Source: Vanilla planifolia (Eukaryota; Streptophyta; Magnoliopsida; Asparagales; Orchidaceae). Taken from it: a stretch of 64,000 nt of DNA. Position 1 is the first letter of the stretch; the number at the start of each line of letters is the position of its first letter. The notes below the pieces were generated by a model. The model did not search any database, was not told the DNA's origin, and saw only the letters and a program-made list of their open reading frames with translations. Of the stretch, positions 57,456 through 64,000 are shown piece by piece. The stretch lies in contig CM043870.1 in NCBI GenBank assembly GCA_023846275.1, forward strand, positions 17,096,385 to 17,160,384, given 5' to 3'. The position numbers and the translations under genes are program-made.

Positions 57456-57575
57456 ATGTGCGACCATACCAGCATTATGGCACTGGATCTCATTAGAACT
57501 CCAAAGTTAAGAATGCTTGGGCGAGAGTAGTATTGGGATGGGTGACCTCTTGAGAAGTCCTCGTGTTGCACATGT
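57456..57575 (+). rRNA. 5S rRNA: 5S ribosomal RNA, copy 26, C57A variant
   Basis: The gene has C to A at 57512 (gene position 57), inside the A box, where AAGC is shared by plant and animal 5S genes as I know them. This copy may therefore be weakly transcribed or silent. Its unit is 55447-57663 (2217 bp, CT12), with A at 55680, 55903 and 56466, T at 56016, A at 56540 and C at 56806 (the last shared with unit 18). Confidence 0.93.
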
Positions 57576-59672
57576 TTTTTCATAGAATTCTATTTTCTAA
57601 TGAATGATAATTTATTTTCACATACTAATGTTAAAAAAGGTAAATTCTTATAAATGATATTTTATAATTATCATATTTTTAATCAAGTTTTAATAATAAC
57701 TTTACGACATTATTGTTAACTTCATAAAATAAAAAATATGGCACATAATATGATGTAGTAAAATAATAACCTTAATTTAGTTCAATATTGAGCAAAATGG
57801 CTTATATGAATTAAAATAAATTAAGGTTAATTTATGTTTATAATGGTATATATATGATATGCATAGAATTTTCTCAACATAAAAATATTATATTATAAAA
57901 TATCAAAAGTATAAAATTATATTATTAATGTTAAATATTATTTATATTTATATATAACATATATATCACATCACATAAATATAAAATATTATAATAAAAT
58001 TATATAGATTATTTATTTATTTTTTTAAGTTTAGGCATAAAAAAGATAATATTAAATTAATAGTCATAATATTCTCTAAGTATTTTTAATATTCTAAAAT
58101 AATAATAATCCTCAAAAAATTTTTATCTTTTATTATTAAAAAATATTATATTTCATTTACTTTTTATACTTATTAAATTATAAGTTTAATTTTGAAAGTG
58201 TAATTCTTATTAAATTATTTTTCTATCTTTTTTCTTTTTATCATGATCGCTCACATATTCTCTTTCCTCTCGATCCTATTATCATCTTATTCTTTCTTTA
58301 CTTTTTATCTTATTATATTATACTTGGCCTCTCTCTCTTCTGCCATTCTCTACTCTGTCATCTCTCTCTCTCTCTCTCTCTCTCTATTTTGTTAATTCTT
58401 TCGATCGCTTCTATGTTCTCTCTTTTCATTTTCTTTTCATAATTAGTTTTTAATAATTAGTTTATGATGTTTTTATTAGTTTGATATAATAATAAACATG
58501 GTAAATCATATTGATAAAATAAAATAATGACATTGTTTTTGTTTAATATTAAGTAAAATAACCTATAATAATCTCTAATTAATTTATTCTTATAATAATA
58601 TGTATTTTATATTTATAGAATTTTCTAAATATAAAATGTTATTTTACTAAAAATTACTAATCTAAAATTATATCCTTAATACGAAATATTATTTATATTT
58701 ATTATCAAAGTTAAATCATACAAAGAAAATATATTAGGATAATCATTAAATTTATTGTTTAAATAACTTTTTTAATTTTAAGTATGAATAAAATGATATT
58801 AAATTTATATTTAAAATATTCTCTATCTATTTTTAATATTCTAAAATAATAATGAATCTCGAATATTTTTTATGTCTTATTATTATTAAAAGTTATACAT
58901 TTTTAATTTTTATATTTAATAAATATTATAAAGTTAAATAATAAGAATTTAATTTTTATTAAATAAATTTTCTTATTTTTTCCTCTTTATCATAATGTCT
59001 CAGATATTGTCTCTTTTCTCTCTCTCCTATTGTCATTCTTTTATCTCTCTCTTCATTCTTTATCACATTATATTCTTTTTGGCTTCTCTCTCTCCTTTAT
59101 TTTTCACTATTTTCTCATTTTCTTTCTCTCTCTCTCTCTCTCTGTTTACTTATTTATTTATTCGCTGTATCTCATCTATGTTCTCTCTTTTCTTTTTCTT
59201 TTTGTTAAATCCTCTCTCATCTCTCTCTATTATTATTTTTCTCTTTATTTTGCTATTATTAATTTGTGAATTTCTCCCTCTCAGAGAAAAGTTACCTACA
59301 TCTCCATCATCTCTTTTTCAACACAAGAACTAACAAATCTCTCATATTACATAGCTTAATATATAATATGTTTTATAAATATATATCTTTAGTAATATTG
59401 ATTGAGTAATTAAATTTTATATTTATAAGAAAATTAATATAATGAAATAAAGTCTTATATGTTAATATCTAGAATATGAACAGTAGCATTATGTATAGTT
59501 TTTTTTATTAATTATATATAAAAAATATTAATACTATAAACTATTATGACGCATAAAATAATCATAAATATTTTTTTCAAAGTGCATATATTAGATAATT
59601 TAGAAAAGTTTAGATGTTGTTCGTAATCTTAACGGGTAACAACACAAATATGTTTTTTTGTCTTATGCATGC

Positions 59673-59792
59673 ATGTGCGACCATACCAGCATTATGGCAC
59701 TGGATCTCATTAGAACTCCAAAGTTAAGCATGCTTGGGCGAGAGTAGTATTGGGATGGGTGACCTCTTGAGAAGTCCTCGTGTTGCACATGT
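59673..59792 (+). rRNA. 5S rRNA: 5S ribosomal RNA, copy 27
   Basis: The gene is identical to copy 1. Its unit is 57664-59880 (2217 bp, CT12), with C at 57801, A at 57897, T at 58233, G at 58892, A at 58905, and private changes G to A at 58932 and C to T at 59102. It lacks the unit-position-1094 change found in units 25, 26, 28 and 29. Confidence 0.95.
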
Positions 59793-61887
59793 TTTTTCAT
59801 AGAATTCTATTTTCTAATGAATGATAATTTATTTTCACATACTAATGTTAAAAAAGGTAAATTCTTATAAATGATATTTTATAATTATCATATTTTTAAT
59901 CAAGTTTTAATAATAACTTTACGACATTATTGTTAACTTCATAAAATAAAAAATATGGCACATAATATGATGTAGTAAAATAATAACCTTAATTTAGTTC
60001 AATATTGAGCAAAATGGCTTATATGAATTAAAATAAATTAAGGTTAATTTATGTTTATAATGGTATATATATGATATGCATAGAATTTTCTCAACATAAA
60101 AATATTATATTATAAAATATCAAAAGTATAAAATTATATTATTAATGTTAAATATTATTTATATTTATATATAACATATATATCACATCACATAAATATA
60201 AAATATTATAATAAAATTATATAGATTATTTATTTATTTTTTTAAGTTTAGGCATAAAAAAGATAATATTAAATTAATAGTCATAATATTCTCTAAGTAT
60301 TTTTAATATTCTAAAATAATAATAATCCTCAAAAAATTTTTATCTTTTATTATTAAAAAATATTATATTTCATTTACTTTTTATACTTATTAAATTATAA
60401 GTTTAATTTTGAAAGTGTAATTCTTATTAAATTATTTTTCTATCTTTTTTCTTTTTATCATGATCGCTCACATATTCTCTTTCCTCTCGATCCTATTATC
60501 ATCTTATTCTTTCTTTACTTTTTATCTTATTATATTATACTTGGCCTCTCTCTCTTCTGCCATTCTCTACTCTGTCATCTCTCTCTCTCTCTCTCTCTCT
60601 ATTTTGTTAATTCTTTCGATCGCTTCTATGTTCTCTCTTTTCATTTTCTTTTCATAATTAGTTTTTAATAATTAGTTTATGATGTTTTTATTAGTTTGAT
60701 ATAATAATAAACATGGTAAATCATATTGATAAAATAAAATAATGACATTGTTTTTGTTTAATATTAAGTAAAATAACCTATAATAATCTCTAATTAATTT
60801 ATTCTTATAATAATATGTATTTTATATTTATAGAATTTTCTAAATATAAAATGTTATTTTACTAAAAATTACTAATCTAAAATTATATCCTTAATACGAA
60901 ATATTATTTATATTTATTATCAAAGTTAAATCATACAAAGAAAATATATTAGGATAATCATTAAATTTATTATTTAAATAACTTTTTTAATTTTAAGTAT
61001 GAATAAAATGATATTAAATTTATATTTAAAATATTCTCTATCTATTTTTAATATTCTAAAATAATAATGAATCTCGAATATTTTTTATGTCTTATTATTA
61101 TTAAAAGTTATACATTTTTAATTTTTATATTTAATAAATATTATAAGGTTAAATAATAAGAATTTAATTTTTATTAAATAAATTTTCTTATTTTTTCCTC
61201 TTTATCATAATGTCTCAGATATTGTCTCTTTTCTCTCTCTCCTATTGTCATTCTTTTATCTCTCTCTTCATTCTTTATCACATTATATTCTTTTTGGCTT
61301 CTCTCTCTCCTTTATTCTTCACTATTTTCTCATTTTCTTTCTCTCTCTCTCTCTCTCTGTTTACTTATTTATTTATTCGCTGTATCTCATCTATGTTCTC
61401 TCTTTTCTTTTTCTTTTTGTTAAATCCTCTCTCATCTCTCTCTATTATTATTTTTCTCTTTATTTTGCTATTATTAATTTGTGAATTTCTCCCTCTCAGA
61501 GAAAAGTTACCTACATCTCCATCATCTCTTTTTCAACACAAGAACTAACAAATCTCTCATATTACATAGCTTAATATATAATATGTTTTATAAATATATA
61601 TCTTTAGTAATATTGATTGAGTAATTAAATTTTATATTTATAAGAAAATTAATATAATGAAATAAAGTCTTATATGTTAATATCTAGAATATGAACAGTA
61701 GCATTATGTATAGTTTTTTTTATTAATTATATATAAAAAATATTAATACTATAAACTATTATGACGCATAAAATAATCATAAATATTTTTTTCAAAGTGC
61801 ATATATTAGATAATTTAGAAAAGTTTAGATGTTGTTCGTAATCTTAACGGGTAACAACACAAATATGTTTTTTTGTCTTATGCATGC

Positions 61888-62007
61888 ATGTGCGACCATA
61901 CCAGCATTATGGCACTGGATCTCATTAGAACTCCAAAGTTAAGCATGCTTGGGCGAGAGTAGTATTGGGATGGGTGACCTCTTGAGAAGTCCTCGTGTTG
62001 CACATGT
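61888..62007 (+). rRNA. 5S rRNA: 5S ribosomal RNA, copy 28 (last in the window)
   Basis: The gene is identical to copy 1. Its unit is 59881-62095 (2215 bp, CT11), with C at 60018, A at 60114, T at 60450, A at 60972, G at 61107 and A at 61120. Confidence 0.95.
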
Positions 62008-62095
62008 TTTTTCATAGAATTCTATTTTCTAATGAATGATAATTTATTTTCACATACTAATGTTAAAAAAGGTAAATTCTTATAAATGATATTTT

Positions 62096-62788
62096 ATAAT
62101 TATCATATTTTTAATCAAGTTTTAATAATAACTTTACGACATTATTGTTAACTTCATAAAATAAAAAATATGGCACATAATATGATGTAGTAAAATAATA
62201 ACCTTAATTTAGTTCAATATTGAGCAAAATGGGTTATATGAATTAAAATAAATTAAGGTTAATTTATGTTTATAATGGTATATATATGATATGCATAGAA
62301 TTTTCTCAACATAAAAATATTATATTATAAAATATCAAAAGTATAAAATTATATTATTAATGTTAAATATTATTTATATTTATATATAACATATATATCA
62401 CATCACATAAATATAAAATATTATAATAAAATTATATAGATTATTTATTTATTTTTTTAAGTTTAGGCATAAAAAAGATAATATTAAATTAATAGTCATA
62501 ATATTCTCTAAGTATTTTTAATATTCTAAAATAATAATAATCCTCAAAAAATTTTTATATTTTATTATTAAAAAATATTATATTTCATTTACTTTTTATA
62601 CTTATTAAATTATAAGTTTAATTTTGAAAGTGTAATTCTTATTAAATTATTTTTCTATCTTTTTTCTTTTTATCATGATCGCTCACATATTCTCTTTCCT
62701 CTCGATCCTATTATCATCTTATTCTTTCTTTACTTTTTATCTTATTATATTATACTTGGCCTCTCTCTCTTCTGCCATTCTCTACTCT

Positions 62789-62823
<35 letters not shown>

Positions 62824-64000
62824 TTTGTTAATTCTTTCGATCGCTTCTATGTTCTCTCTTTTCATTTTCTTTTCATAATTAGTTTTTAATAATTAGTTTA
62901 TGATGTTTTTATTAGTTTGATATAATAATAAACATGGTAAATCATATTGATAAAATAAAATAATGACATTGTTTTTGTTTAATATTAAGTAAAATAACCT
63001 ATAATAATCTCTAATTAATTTATTCTTATAATAATATGTATTTTATATTTATAGAATTTTCTAAATATAAAATGTTATTTTACTAAAAATTACTAATCTA
63101 AAATTATATCCTTAATACGAAATATTATTTATATTTATTATCAAAGTTAAATCATACAAAGAAAATATATTAGGATAATCATTAAATTTATTATTTAAAT
63201 AACTTTTTTAATTTTAAGTATGAATAAAATGATATTAAATTTATATTTAAAATATTCTCTATCTATTTTTAATATTCTAAAATAATAATGAATCTCGAAT
63301 ATTTTTTATGTCTTATTATTATTAAAAGTTATACATTTTTAATTTTTATATTTAATAAATATTATAAGGTTAAATAATAAGAATTTAATTTTTATTAAAT
63401 AAATTTTCTTATTTTTTCCTCTTTATCATAATGTCTCAGATATTGTCTCTTTTCTCTCTCTCCTATTGTCATTCTTTTATCTCTCTCTTCATTCTTTATC
63501 ACATTATATTCTTTTTGGCTTCTCTCTCTCCTTTATTCTTCACTATTTTCTCATTTTCTTTCTCTCTCTCTCTCTCTCTGTTTACTTATTTATTTATTCG
63601 CTGTATCTCATCTATGTTCTCTCTTTTCTTTTTCTTTTTGTTAAATCCTCTCTCATCTCTCTCTATTATTATTTTTCTCTTTATTTTGCTATTATTAATT
63701 TGTGAATTTCTCCCTCTCAGAGAAAAGTTACCTACATCTCCATCATCTCTTTTTCAACACAAGAACTAACAAATCTCTCATATTACATAGCTTAATATAT
63801 AATATGTTTTATAAATATATATCTTTAGTAATATTGATTGAGTAATTAAATTTTATATTTATAAGAAAATTAATATAATGAAATAAAGTCTTATATGTTA
63901 ATATCTAGAATATGAACAGTAGCATTATGTATAGTTTTTTTTATTAATTATATATAAAAAATATTAATACTATAAACTATTATGACGCATAAAATAATCA
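62096..64000 (+). repeat. Partial unit 29, spacer only
   Basis: The window ends inside this unit, about 109 bp before its 5S gene would start (expected at 64109). It has CT14, ancestral G at unit position 138, A at 62329, a private C to A at 62559 and the other right-hand subfamily markers. No gene lies between 62008 and 64000. Confidence 0.95.

Larger units (their letters stand above)
1..64000 (+). repeat. Tandem 5S rDNA array, about 2217-bp unit, 28 full units plus a partial 29th
   Basis: The sequence beginning ATAATTATCATA at position 1 recurs at 2218, 4435, 6652, 8869, 11084, 13301, 15518, 17735, 19950, 22167, 24384, 26601, 28818, 31037, 33256, 35475, 37694, 39911, 42130, 44349, 46572, 48789, 51010, 53233, 55447, 57664, 59881 and 62096. 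All units are head-to-tail in the same orientation, with no inserted element, inversion or gap. Unit lengths are 2214, 2215, 2217, 2219, 2221 or 2223 bp. Units differ from each other by only a few substitutions plus CT-repeat length, so the array is strongly homogenised. Neither array edge is inside the window. Only the 5S gene is recognisable as functional. Confidence 0.98.

Noticed and set aside
1-64000. Cassandra-type TRIM retrotransposon, whose LTRs carry 5S-like sequence
   Set aside because: There is one 5S per 2.2-kb unit in strict tandem order. I saw no paired LTRs, primer-binding site, polypurine-tract arrangement or target-site duplications.
1-64000. CRISPR-like or phage-type repeat system
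   Set aside because: The repeat unit is 2.2 kb, the spacers are not unique, and the gene is a eukaryotic 5S rRNA.
1-64000. Assembly artefact from collapsing or copying one repeat
   Set aside because: Unit-specific SNPs, CT counts and a private deletion distribute non-randomly over 29 units, as expected of real long-read data. Exact copy number still cannot be proven from the sequence alone.

Overview
The whole window is one uninterrupted tandem array of 5S ribosomal RNA genes (5S rDNA) from what looks like a land-plant nuclear genome. A unit of about 2.2 kb repeats 28 times in full, followed by a partial 29th unit (62096-64000). Each full unit holds one 120-bp 5S gene on the + strand, the first at 2010-2129 and the last at 61888-62007. 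The plant assignment rests on the internal promoter and 3' part of the gene (for example CTTGGGCGAGAGTAGTA and GGATGGGTGACCTC), which match the angiosperm 5S family as I know it. No protein-coding gene, tRNA, transposon or CRISPR is supported.

Layout of one unit (unit 1 coordinates): spacer subrepeat A (24-782) and its diverged duplicate B (783-about 1545), each an AT-rich part followed by a pyrimidine-rich part with a (CT)n microsatellite; a unique AT-rich leader (about 1546-1981); a short Pol III upstream region (1982-2009); the 5S gene (2010-2129); a T6 terminator (2129-2134); and a short AT-rich tail. The spacer is about 2.1 kb, long for a plant 5S unit, and very AT-rich. Unit lengths run 2214-2223 bp. 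All of this variation is explained by the CT count in subrepeat A (11 to 15) plus one 3-bp deletion in unit 25.

The gene differs from the Arabidopsis 5S sequence, as I remember it, at about 21 of 120 positions with no indels. Many of the changes are paired and preserve helices I, II and III (G-C pairs becoming A-U), which points to an expressed but AT-driven 5S rRNA rather than a decayed relic. By eye, 26 of the 28 genes are identical; copies 24 and 26 carry one substitution each.

Along the array, units 1-13 are nearly uniform with a mosaic two-SNP haplotype, units 14-24 carry longer CT tracts and another SNP set, and units 25-29 form a more diverged subfamily whose markers also appear in unit 18. 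Marker pairs occur in all four combinations, the signature of unequal exchange or gene conversion. The species cannot be named from this sequence. The strong AT bias and divergent 5S would suit a fast-evolving lineage (some holoparasitic plants behave this way), but that is speculation.
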